Assembly: GCA_022376465.1 (NCBI GenBank)
Contig: JACDTU010000015.1
Location: 124,001 to 188,000 of the forward strand
Source: Cubamyces lactineus
Lineage: Eukaryota; Basidiomycota; Agaricomycetes; Polyporales; Polyporaceae
Reading direction: 5' to 3'
DNA length: 64,000 bases
Both the position numbers and the translations under genes were made by a program. Position 1 is the stretch's first letter. The number at the start of each line of letters is the position of its first letter. Below the pieces are notes generated by a model. The model was not told the origin of the DNA. It ran no database searches and saw nothing but the letters and a program-made list of their open reading frames with translations. Below, piece after piece: positions 1-14,254 of the stretch.

Positions 1-199
1 TCGCGCTCCCTCTCGTAACGCGCACTATCGTGCCGCATTCGCCCTGCATGCACGTACTCACCTTTCCGCCCGCATCTTCCGCTGCGCTGACTTGCCGTGA
101 TCCCCGTCCCGATGTGCACGCCACGAGCATCTCCGCTGCCTGCATGAGTCGCACCCAACGCCGCAGCGCCCGTCTCGACCTGCACACGCCGTCAGTCAA

Positions 200-642
200 C
201 CCATATCCACACCACCTACGTACCTCCGCACGCGCCGCCAGCCGCAGCACCCACCCCCCTTCCATCATCTTCCGACACAAGCGCGCATACATCTCCGACC
301 AACTCGCCTCGTCCGTCGCCTTCTCGAACATGAGCCGGATGACCTCGATGAGCGTCCGCCCGTCCTGCTCCTTCTCCGTGCTGGTGAGCTCGTTACTATC
401 AGCGACAATACTGCAGGTGCCTGCTTCTTGAACCGCTCCAGGTCGACCTCCTGCCCAGACTCTGACTGGATCACCACTCGCTTTCGTGTGAACGAGTTTG
501 CATTAGAGTTCAGCCGCGAGATGCCCCCACCAGGCGCAGTCGTCGACGCCGGTGTAGGCGGTGTTGATGACATGCTCGAAAGCGATGAGGTATGCATATG
601 TGGAGACGGCGTCGGATGTGGTGCGTGCGCATTGGGCGCCAT
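200..642 (-). pseudogene. eIF4G-like fragment fused in frame to the ATPase gene
   Basis: The ATPase frame continues without a stop into Pro/Ser-rich sequence, then LNSNANSFTRKRVVIQ and SGQEVDLERFKKQ (to about 421), which resemble the N-terminal half of fungal eIF4G. After about 40 nt with a possible frame change comes EKEQDGRTLIEVIRLMFEKA and then ATDEASWSEMYARLCRKMME (about 382-255), a strong match to the start of the eIF4G MIF4G domain (eIF4A-binding). The usual QISPNV continuation is replaced by a short GGWVLRLAARAE stretch, and nothing recognisable follows to the window edge. The blocks are collinear with eIF4G but with the central part deleted, so this looks like a degraded gene copy. 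Recognition is from memory of the family and was not searched. Confidence 0.6.
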
Positions 643-3662
<3,020 letters not shown>

Positions 3663-3935
3663 GCGAGTTCCCAGTTGAGCGTCCAGACGTGTCAAGTTGT
3701 CAATAGACGGTCCGCAGCAGCGCGTTCCGCGTCGACCGTGCAACTAGATGTAGTGTACAGAAATAACGACGATGTTGAGACCCAGGTGTTCAGAGAGCCA
3801 TAGAAGCAGTAGGCGTGAACTTCAAGGAGGTGATGGTGGTGAACCAGGAACACGCATATGTTGTAGCATGCCGCTGTACACATCACCAAGTTCATCGCCA
3901 CTCGACGAGTACCCGGGGGAGAGACCGCAAAAAGC

Positions 3936-4009
3936 TGGCCAACGCCGGGATCGAACCGACGACCTTGGCGTTATTAGCACCACGCTCTAACCAGCTGAGC
4001 TAGTCGGCC
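3936..4009 (-). tRNA. tRNA-Ile (anticodon AAT)
   Basis: A 74-nt cloverleaf with acceptor GGCCGAC/GTTGGCC, anticodon stem TGGTG/CGCCA, loop CTAATAA (anticodon AAT) and T-arm GTCGG-TTCGATC-CCGGC. An A discriminator and a short T run follow for Pol III termination. No intron. Confidence 0.95.
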
Positions 4010-4568
4010 ATATGGTACAGCTGTGGTTTGTGCTCTCACATGGGTAAATTGTATTAACTGGCGTAGTTGCAGCTCCAGAGGCCTTTTTCTTCGGGAGCTC
4101 GATGATTGTGAGTTGCTGCTAGTCTAACTCAAAACCCGTCCTGTGTGCAAACTAAAGTCTGACGTTCTCGTCGACTTTGGCTAACAGGATACTGGCCCAA
4201 CTCGCTCGTGGATAAAGTCCGGTTTGTCCGCTACCGGCTACTAGACTGACTGGCCCACACGACCGTGAGGTCATTGGATAAGTAGCCTGGTCGAGGTAAG
4301 ACATGCTCACAAACGAAGTTTGACTCGCGTTTATTCGGGTTAATATATAAAACGACAGATGTGGGAAATCCTTAAGAGAGGACGCGACTTTCGGTCACAA
4401 TGGTTCCTTTGTGCCGCTTTGTCGGTAGTGCCAGATCACCCACCCACACCCAGACAAGCTGTCCCCTGGGTTTCACATATATAAGCAATACTCTCGCGAA
4501 CTCACCGCCTCCTCCCAAAGCCTCCATACATCCTCACCCGGGTACCTCCGCGCGAGTCGTATACTCCG
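4010..4568. other. Intergenic, tRNA-Ile to YSPSP member A
   Basis: No gene seen. Holds the shared upstream region of a divergently placed tRNA and member A; TATATATAA at about 4460-4490 may belong to the promoter of member A. Confidence 0.5.
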
Positions 4569-5653
4569 ATGATCTTGTTCCCTCTTACAGGCACCTACGC
4601 CGTGATTGAACTTGACGTTCACAACTCTCTGCAAGCCTTGGATGATCCTATTGCGGACGCCGCGGGAGCTCTAATAAGGGCCACCAAGTGCATTGTCTAC
4701 TTGCAAGCGGTAGGCTGGACCACATTTGCGCTCACAATAGTCTGGCTGACTCGTCACTCACTCGACAGGTCCTACAACTTCCAGTTCCCGACAGCCCGAC
4801 GTTCAAGTACTTCGTGTACGGTGTCGGACCCGGGCTGCGCCCACCGAATCCAGAGCTATGTCTTACCCCAGACATGTCCATTCCCATCCACCCGAACACC
4901 TCCCATCCGTCCGGCACGCGCGACGCCGTAGTCACAGAACCTCCGTTCCCGTTCTCCGGCTGCTACCGCTGGTGTGGTCGCGATATGCAGTTCGATATCC
5001 GGATTCTGAACGACGGACACGACTACGAAACGGACCCGCGGATTGCGTTGCCACCGATACAACAGGTACGACTAGGGTCGATGCGAGGCGAGGACATGGG
5101 GAAGAGCCTATGCGCTCTGCGGAAGAAGAGTAGGGAATCTCGTTACAGCAACGCCACTCGAGTTCATGAAGAGACGCAAACTACGGTCGTGGACTCTCCG
5201 GCCCGCTCCTTTGAGGATGTACCCTCCCATCTTGTACACCTTCGAGCAGTTGACGTGCCTGACGGCCTTGACTTCAGCTTTGAGGAGTCAGAAGGCTCAT
5301 GCTGGGATACAAGCTCGTCGTGCTCGCTTGATTCTCACGATAACGAAACCAACGAAACCAACGAAACCTCCGAGTCACTCGACGACCTGGGCCCGAATAT
5401 ATTCGGTTTCAGATCCCTCGTCGACGACGACTTGCTGCCTATCGTCAAGATATGGCTTGATCTCGAAGCCCATATCGACGGTGGCAGCGTACCGGATCCC
5501 ACGGAGTTCATCGGGCAACGAGACGAGCTCATTAGGTACTGTGCGCTTTCCTCACAGCTGGATAACATGAATAATGCTATTTGCAGGATTATCACAGAGT
5601 CGAAGACTCGGGCAGCCGTCGCGGATGTCTCCCCAGACTACCTGCAATCATGA
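4569..5653 (+). CDS. YSPSP-family protein, member A (most divergent)
   Basis: Unrecognised family. Exons 4569-4709, 4769-5535, 5587-5653; phases 0 and 2 as in the other members; 324 aa. It aligns along its length: TGTYAVIELDV (family GSYAVIRLNPVEM), LTPDMSIPIHPNTSHPSG (family TPDMCIPIFPNTSHPNG), GCYRWCGRDMQFDIRI (family NCYHWFxAKxVDVRIR), then SLDDLGPNIFGF...LLPIVKIWLDLEAHI...PDPTEF (family SLDDLAAMDIFSG...VPLVDLWISELGDHL...DPQEM). The final basic tail and LLIWP end of other members are lost; it stops at YLQS. A short NET repeat lies in the variable linker. No signal peptide or clear membrane span. Function unknown. Confidence 0.75.
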
Positions 5654-6198
5654 CAAGCTACAACAAGCCGTTCCATGACGAAGAGAGGTGCGTGGGTTAT
5701 ACGACAGGCTCAGTTGTCGCTATGTTACTCAATAATCGATGCTAGCATTCTCGCAGGTGTTCAATTCCTTGAAGTCGTTGTGCTGCCTTTGATAAGCCAG
5801 GTGGATGGTCATGAACTCCTGTATGTCGCTTAGACTGATGCATAGATCAATTGCGAGGTATTGTAAGATACACTATGCGGCCGAAGTACTTACACGACAA
5901 TGAAACTCGCCTTTCGGTTGGACAAGTCCGTCTGCCGATTCCGATCCAACAGCTGCATATTGATATGATGTCGGGCCAGCACGGTACTCATCACTCATAA
6001 GCAACGTCTGGGCATAGGCTTGCGGTCATTCTAAATGGCACAAAGGAAAAAGCTCACAAGCAGGGCGGCAAAGTTGCTAAATGCCGCTGCGACATAGTGA
6101 TAAAAACGGAACCGAGAACGCTAAGGCGAAGTGGTCATAAGGACGAGGGAGCATACACACTCCAATTTGGGTCTTATCGTGAGAAGTTATAAATATAT
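5654..6198. other. Intergenic, AT-richer, no gene seen
   Basis: Short ORFs only. No convincing coding, repeat or RNA signal before the tRNA at 6199. Confidence 0.5.
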
Positions 6199-6272
6199 GG
6201 CCGACTAGCTCAGTTGGTTAGAGCGTGGTGCTAATAACGCCAAGGTCGTCGGTTCGATCCCGCCGTTGGCCA
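6199..6272 (+). tRNA. tRNA-Ile (anticodon AAT), T-stem mismatch
   Basis: Same 74-nt gene as at 3936, but the 3' side of the T-stem reads CCGCC instead of CCGGC, giving a T:C mismatch in GTCGG/CCGCC where the other two copies have a G.U pair. The D-loop also has one change (CAGTTGG). A T6 terminator starts at 6275. Could be functional or a decaying copy. Confidence 0.88.
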
Positions 6273-9139
6273 ACTTTTTTGTTTTCTTACACTGACGCAC
6301 CAGCGCATCCAACGAGACCCTCGATCTTTTCATGTTGTATCAATGTGCTACGCATTCGTTGTAGTTATTGATGGTACTTAGTATCCGAGGGTACTGCATT
6401 AATGGGTCGTGCCCATGTGGATACTGACTTCTCAACGATAGGCATACGTGCTCGGCACGACGCCCACCGTGCCACACAGCACAAAATACAGCTCGGGCAC
6501 GACGGCACACTGTCGGATTCATAACAATGGACGGCTGGGCCAACCTGGTTAGTATGACAGAGAAATAGCAAGGGATCCTGTGGCTTCCTGCCCTTGTGCA
6601 TTTTGTTCTCGCTTGAACTTTGATTTCCCACTGCCCAACGCAATAGCCTAGGCAATCAAATCGCTCAGGTCTATAGCAGTACTATCCCGCTATCTGGCCC
6701 GGGGCCGCTCAGGCAGGGTCAGGCTATACACAACCCACTGCTGGCGCCCCGACGTTGCTACACCCCCCACGCAAGTGCGTGCCCCTCTATATCCACTTGT
6801 CTCTTGAACGAAACACCCCTGGGCGATAAACGTCCGTCATGTGAGCCGGACAACGGGATTGTCAATGCCTAGGATTACGGGGCTATCAAGAAGGCAAAGT
6901 GCGAACCCATTTGGTAGGATTGTTCCTCAAGTTTCATTCGACCCAGCCAAAGCGACGACGCATCTACATCTTTAAGACACTACTTCGCAACCTCGAGGGC
7001 AAAGGCCACCACATTCTGGGTCGGAGGAGACGGGTGTTCCGCATACCATAGATCCCTATCCGACCTTGATTTCGGTCAGCTTTGCCTTCATGACGCCTAA
7101 CATCTTGCCAACCATTTACTTCCCGCAGAACAGATGCTCGTATGGCTTGGTTTGTAGCGCTTCGGGAAATGTGGGTCTCCAAGACGCCGTCGAGGTTTGT
7201 GGAGATAGAACCGTGAAGAGAAGCGGCTTCGCGCTTGTGAAGGCAGTCGTCCACGCAACCTGCCATGACGAGCGCCAGTTGAGACCCAAAGCTCGCTCGA
7301 GAAACCACCGAGAAGGAACTGAGCGTACATGCCAGTGTCTCGTCTCATAGTTCATCGTTTCATCGTCATCCTCAGGTGGTCTTCGTCTTGTGGGCATGTT
7401 ACTCTATACAGCTTGCAGGTACTTCGAACGCTAGCGCGCGACGTAGCCAAGACTACCTAGGAACCCGATCGCACACAGCAAGCCTAGGTCCGACCGCGGT
7501 ATGCACCACAACCCGGCGACAACGACGGAGCATTTGCGCGAGACACGGAGGCGAGGCTACTTGGCCACAGACGACGTCCGACCGGGAAGATGACGAGAAG
7601 CCCCAGGTCCAAGCACATAAGTAATGTATCCATTTGTGCCCGTCAGACTCATAGCCCCGGAAAATGTCGAGCACAGCAAGCTGTGCAGCGGTGCCGGTAG
7701 AACCCAGGTCAAAGTTACCACCCAACGAAGATGTCCCAAGTCGCTCGGCGCAAGCCGCGGCTGCAATTGCACACTGCCGCGGATGTGGCGAAGCGTTTTC
7801 AGTGCGGAGAGAAGAGCTTCCAGTTGATGATGTTTCCGCAGCTGAAATCTTCAGGTGTTCCTTGTTGCTTGGCGTGCACCATGCCACCCCTGGAGCGTCA
7901 GGGATAAGTACCAAGCAGCGGGACCATCGCACGTTCTGCAGAGATTGCTCCGCTCAAGGAAGAGAAGGAACACGTTGGAGGGGGCGACACCTGCGGCACT
8001 CCAATCCCTGCTGATGAGCTAGCTCCGCTTGACTGAGGAGTATAGCTAGAAAGCTAGAGGAGGAGACGCCCATATCCGAAGATAGCGATGGCTGTGCGAA
8101 CCTTTCTGAAGATGTCAAGCTCTAGAAATCTTCTCTGTGGGCGTCATTAGAAATTCCAAGACCATATCCGCCATTGAGAGCAGGGACAAACAAAAACCAG
8201 AACAGATAGAGTGAACTCTGATATATGATAAGCCGAACCTTGAGGGGGTATGACCACCTGCGCGGGGATCTCGGGGAAGACATGACCAGTGATATTCGCG
8301 ATGGGCATAGCGAGGGAAGCCTGTTCGAGAAAGGCTAAACATGGTTCGCTGAGATGAGCTGAGACGACACGAGTCAAAGTCACAGCGGCGGGGGGCGCAG
8401 GGTCCGCGGGCGCGTGTCTGATGGCGGCGGCTGGAGGGGTGCGCGTCGCAGAGTGACGACGGGTCAGGTGAGCAACGCGCGTCCAGAGCATGGCACCGCG
8501 GGTCGGCATGGGTTGGTTGCAGATGACAAGGAATACGTGGGAGATGGACGAGAGCCAAGAGCGCGCGAGAGATGGGTAGAACTTAGCGAGCTGATCACCA
8601 GTGGGCAGAACCTTGCCATGACAGATACAAGATCTCCCATCCCAGCATCACGTCTCGATGTTCTGTTTTTTCGCACTTTCCCAGACACCGACAAGCCAGA
8701 GTAGCAACGTCCACTTGTGCAGTAGTCCTAAGCGCTGCACATAGAGCATCAGACAAGGATATGTTTTGGCAGCAGATCTGAAGGAAGAGAGCAGAGGCCG
8801 AGGAGACCGTAAGAGGAACGAGCGAGAGAGGCATTCGGCAAGGACCGAGCAGCGAAGAAGTATGGGCGCCTAGCGTCAGGGGTGGCCCGAGAAAGGCAAA
8901 GGGGGACTGAATTGGGCTGGCGGCTTCCCATCGCACACTCGGACTGTCCTTGCTCTGGCTCCAGCCGCCAATGCTCTCTCTCTTCTCGCTTCGTCCTCTT
9001 CCTCCATCCTCCATCCTACCCACTGCGCGACCTCTTCCCGTCATCGCTCTGGCTCAATTCTTGACGAACTAGGCTTGCCTCAGCCGATCCAGAGGGCCAC
9101 CGACGAAGACAACGCATCTCTCTGCTACGCTCAGGCTCC
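6273..9139. other. 2.9 kb without a supportable gene
   Basis: Only short ORFs on both strands, none with a motif I recognise. Candidates at 7453-7932 (-) and 7664-8014 (+) overlap each other. The sequence may hold degraded genes or the long leader of the gene at 9140. Confidence 0.5.
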
Positions 9140-11891
9140 ATGAGCACCGCATCTCCAACCGCGTTCCTTCTCTGGGCCATCCTCTCTGTCCTCGTACGCA
9201 CCCTCGTCATTCGTTCTGTGCATACACCTCACGGATGCGCTTGTTAGTTCTTGGCGTTCCTCGTCCACCACTTGTGGTGCTACGACAAGTTCAAATGCCT
9301 CCGCTGGTCCGCTGGTCGTCAGCCAGGCGCGTTCAAGCGCGTCATGACCGTATGTCCCCCCTCTCCCCGCGCGTTGATCCCACTCATCATCGCGCGATTA
9401 TCAGTACTCCTACCTAGGAGCAGTGCCATTATTCGCTGTATACAGCATAGGCATGACCGTCATCAAGTATAGGGAAGGTGCGTAGCTGCGATACTCAAAC
9501 CCTGCTTGATTTGACTGCATAGTCACCCACTTCTATTTATCAGGCTTCTTCCACGATCAGGATGGCAAATGTACGGGGGGGGGGTATTGCTTGAGAGTGT
9601 GTAAGAGCTGACAACGGTACCATCCAGTCCTACCTATGCCGGTAGAGCTGTACAGGGAGCCCAACCGAGCTTGGGTCCTGCCTCTCCAGTTTGTTTTCAG
9701 CTTCGCATGGGCGCTCGAACAGTAAGTGTCGTGTTTGAACGTCTGGCAGCCCACGAATTCGCGTGTAGAAGATGGAGTGCAATAGCTGACTTGATCTCCA
9801 CCCTGTTCCCAGAGTGACCCACCTCGAAGGTATGCACTGCGACTACAGCAACGTCCATTCCACCCTTCTAAATTGCACCCTCGTTCATCACAGAATTGGC
9901 ATTTTGGCTATATCTGCTACATCAGAATCCCAACAAAGAGGCATGGTTCTCTAGCTGGGAGTATCGTCTGTGGTACATGGGTACGCCGGTTTGCCCTCTT
10001 CATGACACGGGATTCATGTCGAACCATTTGCAATGTACAGGCAGCCTTGTTGCCTTGATAGGCCTTCCGTTGACTGCCGTAGTGACTCGTAACCATCTCG
10101 AAACGGTGAGCACTGATATATGGCGTTACCGTCTGCGAATTCTCAGTCCGACATCTTACAGGTGGACGCATATATCTTCCTCGTAGGCGCGGCAGGCTCT
10201 ACGTCAACCACCATCTCCTTCCTTTACGTTCTCTGGCGCTTCCCACGGTTCATCCGTCATGTCAAGGCGGAGGGCGCAGAGCCAACCGTCGTCGTTCGAC
10301 TCGCGACATTTTATCAGCTGAACGTAAGTCTGTCGGACTCTGGATGATGTCCTTGGAATTAGCTCACTCTGGCGCGAGCAGCAAGTCCGCGTGGTCTTCA
10401 GGTTCATGTTCACACTCCCACTGCTCGTCGTGGCGCTTGACGGCATTATCGGCACAACCCACTATGTCAACCGCAACCTGTATGCAACACTTGCTCCGCT
10501 CCCGTTGACATCCGCTAACAGCTCGGATGACAGGTTTCTCACCGACTTCTTCCAGATGATCGCAGGCCTAGGATGCTTCTTCTCCTCAATGATCACCCTC
10601 CTCATCTTCTTCCCGCGTTCAATCGTGCGCGAGGCTGGTTACAAGCCCAAACTGTCGAGCACTCTCCCAACGTCGCCAAAGAGTCCACCGGTGACACCTC
10701 CATCACGGTCGGCACCTTTCCCGCCACCCATGAACCTACACCAGCACCATCCATCGATGCAGATGTACATGGGCGCAGGCGCGTACATCGGCTCGCCCAA
10801 CAGGTTCACACCGGCAGAGACGGGCCTTACCGGCGTCGCTTCCTGGGAGATGGACGAGAGCGCATACTCGGCGAGCATGTACTCACCGCGCGAGTCGCTC
10901 TACGAGGATTCGCCGCAGTACACGGAGGAGGCGCGGAGTGATGGTGGCGGACACTACCAGCGCAGATTATCGCGCCGGAGCAGCCGGCGAGTGGGCGCGT
11001 GGCAGCATCAGCCCATGGATGTGCACCGGGAACGGGACACGGATACGGAGCCAGACGACGAGCGGGAGTACGTACCGGGTGACGAGGAGAGCGTGCCGCC
11101 GTACTCGCACGCGCACCCACATCCACCGCCGTCGCAGCCCGCACAATCGCAGCTGCATCAGCGGCAGCCCTTCCCGCATTCCGTGTCGAGCCCGCAGATT
11201 CTGGTCGTTTCGCAGGCACAGACGCAACCACAGCCCCATGGCATGCCGACATCCCCTCAGACCCCTCCACCACATCCGCCACCACCACCACCGCCCCCCG
11301 CAGCGGCGCCGATAGCGCGGTCGCCATCTCCCTCGCGGAAACGACGAACGTGGGGATGGGAGGAGGCGCGGCATGCGTCGTTCGCGCTCGGGGGCGTCGC
11401 GATGCTGACTTCCAACGCATCCCCGAACGCGAATCTGCAACACGGCAACGTGAACGCAAACGGAAACGCGAACGGGAACGGGAATGGGAACGCGAACACG
11501 GGTGGGGACGGGAATGCGGTGAGGAGGAGCTTGCACGTCGTCGCGACGGGCCCGGACGGGACTGCGGTGGGCGTCGGTCCGAATGGGGTCGGGGTTGGGG
11601 TGGGCTTGGGCTTGCTTGGGCGAGCTGGAAGGAGGGTGTCGAATTTGCATCCATACGTGAGTGTTCGGACTGTTCTTTTGGTTCCGGTCTGGTTGGAAAG
11701 TGGAACTGACGATGCGTTTGCTTTGATCCTGGTTTAGGTTGTGAACTTCACTTCGCCTATCGGTGAGTAGTTCAGAGTCATTAGGGTGTGATGTTGCTTG
11801 GGAGTGTAAAGGCTGACTCGGACGCTTTTGTGTTCTTTGTACAGATTTGGTAGACATTCCTCCGCTGGATGACCTGCCACATGCGCTCTGA
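9140..11891 (+). CDS. Seven-transmembrane protein with long Pro/Ser/Asn-rich cytosolic tail
   Basis: Twelve exons: 9140-9193, 9248-9349, 9405-9477, 9544-9570, 9628-9721, 9813-9829, 9894-9980, 10041-10105, 10162-10323, 10382-11656, 11738-11762, 11845-11891; all phases agree and give 675 aa. Seven hydrophobic segments within the first 300 residues: FLLWAILSVLFLAFLVHH, the YSYLGAVPLFAVYSIGM region, WVLPLQFVFSFAWAL, SLVALIGLPLTAVVT, AYIFLVGAAGS..FLYVL, FRFMFTLPLLVVALDG and the segment ending CFFSSMITLLIFFPR. The tail (about residues 300-675) is low complexity, with a polyproline run (PPPHPPPPPPPP) and Asn/Gly/Ala repeats (NANGNANGNGNGNAN). This type of 7TM protein is common in basidiomycetes without an assigned function. 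The topology is GPCR-like but no receptor class motif is visible. Two very short exons (27 and 17 nt) make automatic annotation error-prone. Confidence 0.85.
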
Positions 11892-13820
11892 TCGCCGTCC
11901 GGTCTCATGGCCGCGCTGCCATCTTGTCTGCCTTCCCCGCTGAGGAATTCTGGCTCCACACCGCGACTTCGCCGCCGTCCCTTGCACATGGTCTTGCGCC
12001 TGGATGCGTAGGCGCTCCTCCGCCAGACACCATACATGCGCTCTCTCAACTCACCCCGCCATCACTCCCCGCCCACACCCTGATCCTTGCTGTTGTCACC
12101 ACCTGCACCCGTAACTCGCAACTCCTCTTGTACATATCCGCCCACTGCATCGCATATACCCCCGTCCCCTCATATTCCCCGGATCGCGTCTCCAGCCCGA
12201 CTTGAAGCCCAGCCCAGCCCTGCATCCTGCATCCTATGTACCCGACGCTACATCGCTACATCGCTATGCCGTCTTGCCTCGTCTTGTCCCGCCTCTCCGT
12301 TTCCCGCCCCTTTCGTGTCTCGTGAAGCTCGAGACACTGAGCTTGCCCCCGAAGTCTATCAGGTGCTCCTATCTCTCGCCGGTCTATTATATCGCTTCCT
12401 CGTCGCGCGCGCGCGCGAGGTGCGAGTCCGTGTCGCATCGCACCGTCATCCCCGATCGTCCCATGGCCTATCCCACCCCACTCTAGCTATCCTCGTCGAT
12501 CAGGCCGCACCGTTATCTCTGTATTCCGAACGTCCCTTGGCCGTGGAAAGACGCATAGAGCGAGCCCTCCCCTCTGTTACGACCCGTCACGATCTATCAT
12601 GAATACCGTTCTGCGTCCTATGCAAAGGAGGTACTGCTGGCCACAGTCATTCAGATCGCTGCACACCGTCGAGCCTGTGCACCGCGGATCTCAGTGGCAA
12701 TACCGTCCCACAGCAGCATCGAGACGGTCAGCCCAGCCGTGCTCCTTGGGCCCTTTTCATCACGCCACACACACCACCCCCTCCTTCTTAGCCTCCGCAT
12801 ACTCAGCTGCTGCTATGCATCTCGCCGCTATCGTCTTCTCTTCTCGTGCAACCCTGGATCTTCGTCTTCGTCTCCTGTTTCCGTTTCACGCGCGCATTCT
12901 TTCTTTTTACTCTCGTTTTGGATCGTTCTTCGGTTTGGATTGGTTCGGGTTGGTTTCGTTTTGGATATGGGTGCTATGGTATGGTATGTGGTATGATGTG
13001 CCGCGCTCAGGGTGCCCGCTCCGGCTCTGGCTCCGGCTCCAACTTTGGCTCTGGCTGTGCGCACCCCGCCCACCTTCTTCGATTCCGCCCTCCCCTCCAC
13101 TCTTACCACTTCGGTCGATGAATGCGGAGGGACGACGATCCGAGGACGGCGAAAGGGGAGGGGGGTTTCGAAGGTGGCGCATGCAGCCTATCTGGACGGA
13201 TGTCGGACGAGTCGGCGCACCCCCGTGTGTGCGTGCGCGCCCGCGTGTGCGTGTGTGTTGTAGGATAGCTATAACTCTGGATATCGTGCTAATGTACTGT
13301 AGTATTGTACAACACACTACCCACCAAAATCGACGGAAGGTCGAGTTTCCCGCTTTGCACTTCGTGCCTCTGCAGGTTTCGATTGGAATTGCGGCTGGGT
13401 GAGAGGGTTTGGTTGTGGTCGGCTGTGTTTTGCTAGTTGCTGACGTTTCTGGTGAGTCAGATGTTGAATATGAATATGGTATGCTTGGTGCAGAAGAGTG
13501 GCTGGTTCTGTACGTTCCCCAGTTGAATCTACTGACTCGGCCGAGCTCAAGCCCCCAAGTTCCTCCTCCTCCTCCTCCTCCATGATTGTCAGCCACGTGC
13601 GTGTACCCAACAACACAGGCGTCTATCTAATCTCCCGTTGGCTGGGCTCGCGATAAACCCGCTGCACGCGCCCTGCTACCTTTATTTCTCCTCCTTTGCT
13701 CAAAGTCAGGCCCCTTGCTGCTTCCAGCTTACTACGTGCTTAAGCGCATCTACTGAAATAGTCACCACGGCCTTGTAAGAATTAACGACGATGGCTGTAT
13801 GTGGTGCGAGCCCATATGTA
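11892..13820. other. Pyrimidine-rich 3' flank and intergenic region
   Basis: Contains the 3' UTR of the 7TM gene, a CG run near 12405-12418, a GGCTCY repeat at 13016-13058, a CCTCCT run near 13563-13580 and copy 1 of a duplicated block (12365-12613). A 267-codon open frame at 12599-13402 looks like a composition artefact. Confidence 0.5.
12365..12613 (+). repeat. Diverged duplicated block, copy 1
   Basis: Matches 15673-15981 in the same order: CATCTCTCGCCG-type start, CACCGTTAT, a GAAAGAYGCATAGAG stretch, and an ACGACCCGTCACGA end followed by TATCATGAATAC. The spacers differ in length, so it is an old duplication. Confidence 0.6.
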
Positions 13821-13853
13821 CGGCCTTGTTTTCGCGAAACAATAGCACCGCTG
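13821..13853 (+). promoter_or_regulatory. YSPSP upstream motif (fragment copy)
   Basis: Variant of the shared motif (CCTTGTTTTCGCGAAACAAT, then AGCACCG), about 190 bp upstream of the exon-1 fragment at 14006. Confidence 0.45.
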
Positions 13854-14005
13854 GCATACCTTACGTCTCGCAGATCGTAACCACTGTGTGGGCTTGCTTT
13901 TCACTCACCTCTCTCTTCCTTCGCACTCAAGTAACATACTCGCATCTTTTTGCAAGCCCTGCTCCCGACTCTCGCAGGCGGTGGATTCACGTATTGGCAG
14001 GCCTG

Positions 14006-14076
14006 GAAACTAGCTGTAAGATCTTCTACAGCCTGAGCCCCGGTTCGTACGCTACCATCCACCTCAACCCACTGCC
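14006..14076 (+). pseudogene. YSPSP-family exon-1 fragment
   Basis: Reads KIFYSLSPGSYATIHLNPLP, clearly the first exon of the family, then breaks off and abuts the upstream motif of member B. A truncated 5' copy (promoter plus half of exon 1) left by an unequal exchange is the simplest reading. Confidence 0.75.
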
Positions 14077-14102
14077 TTGTCTGTGAAAACAATAGTGTCA
14101 TC
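14074..14102 (+). promoter_or_regulatory. YSPSP upstream motif of member B
   Basis: CCTTGTCTGTGAAAACAATA, ending 162 bp before the ATG at 14255. The same motif precedes the other members at a similar distance. Confidence 0.5.
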
Positions 14103-14254
14103 TGCTATTGTGTTGCTCACTATATTGTCTAAAGCTGGATTTCCCCTACGCGTGGTAACTTTGACACTACTACTCGCAGCCCTCTCTTCGTGCTGCATCC
14201 TGAGCTCTCCGTTAAACACTCTGTCCACGAACGCGATCACACTCCACTACTGTC

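Noticed and set aside
7453..8014. Overlapping ORFs on both strands with several Cys pairs
   Set aside because: No recognisable domain, no splice structure and no codon bias visible; left as unexplained intergenic sequence.
10967..12049. 360-codon minus-strand ORF
   Set aside because: Antisense to the Pro/Asn-rich tail of the 7TM protein; Arg-rich and without motifs.
12599..13402. 267-codon plus-strand ORF after the 7TM gene
   Set aside because: Composition follows a pyrimidine-rich, repeat-containing flank; no domain, and part of it lies in a duplicated non-coding block.
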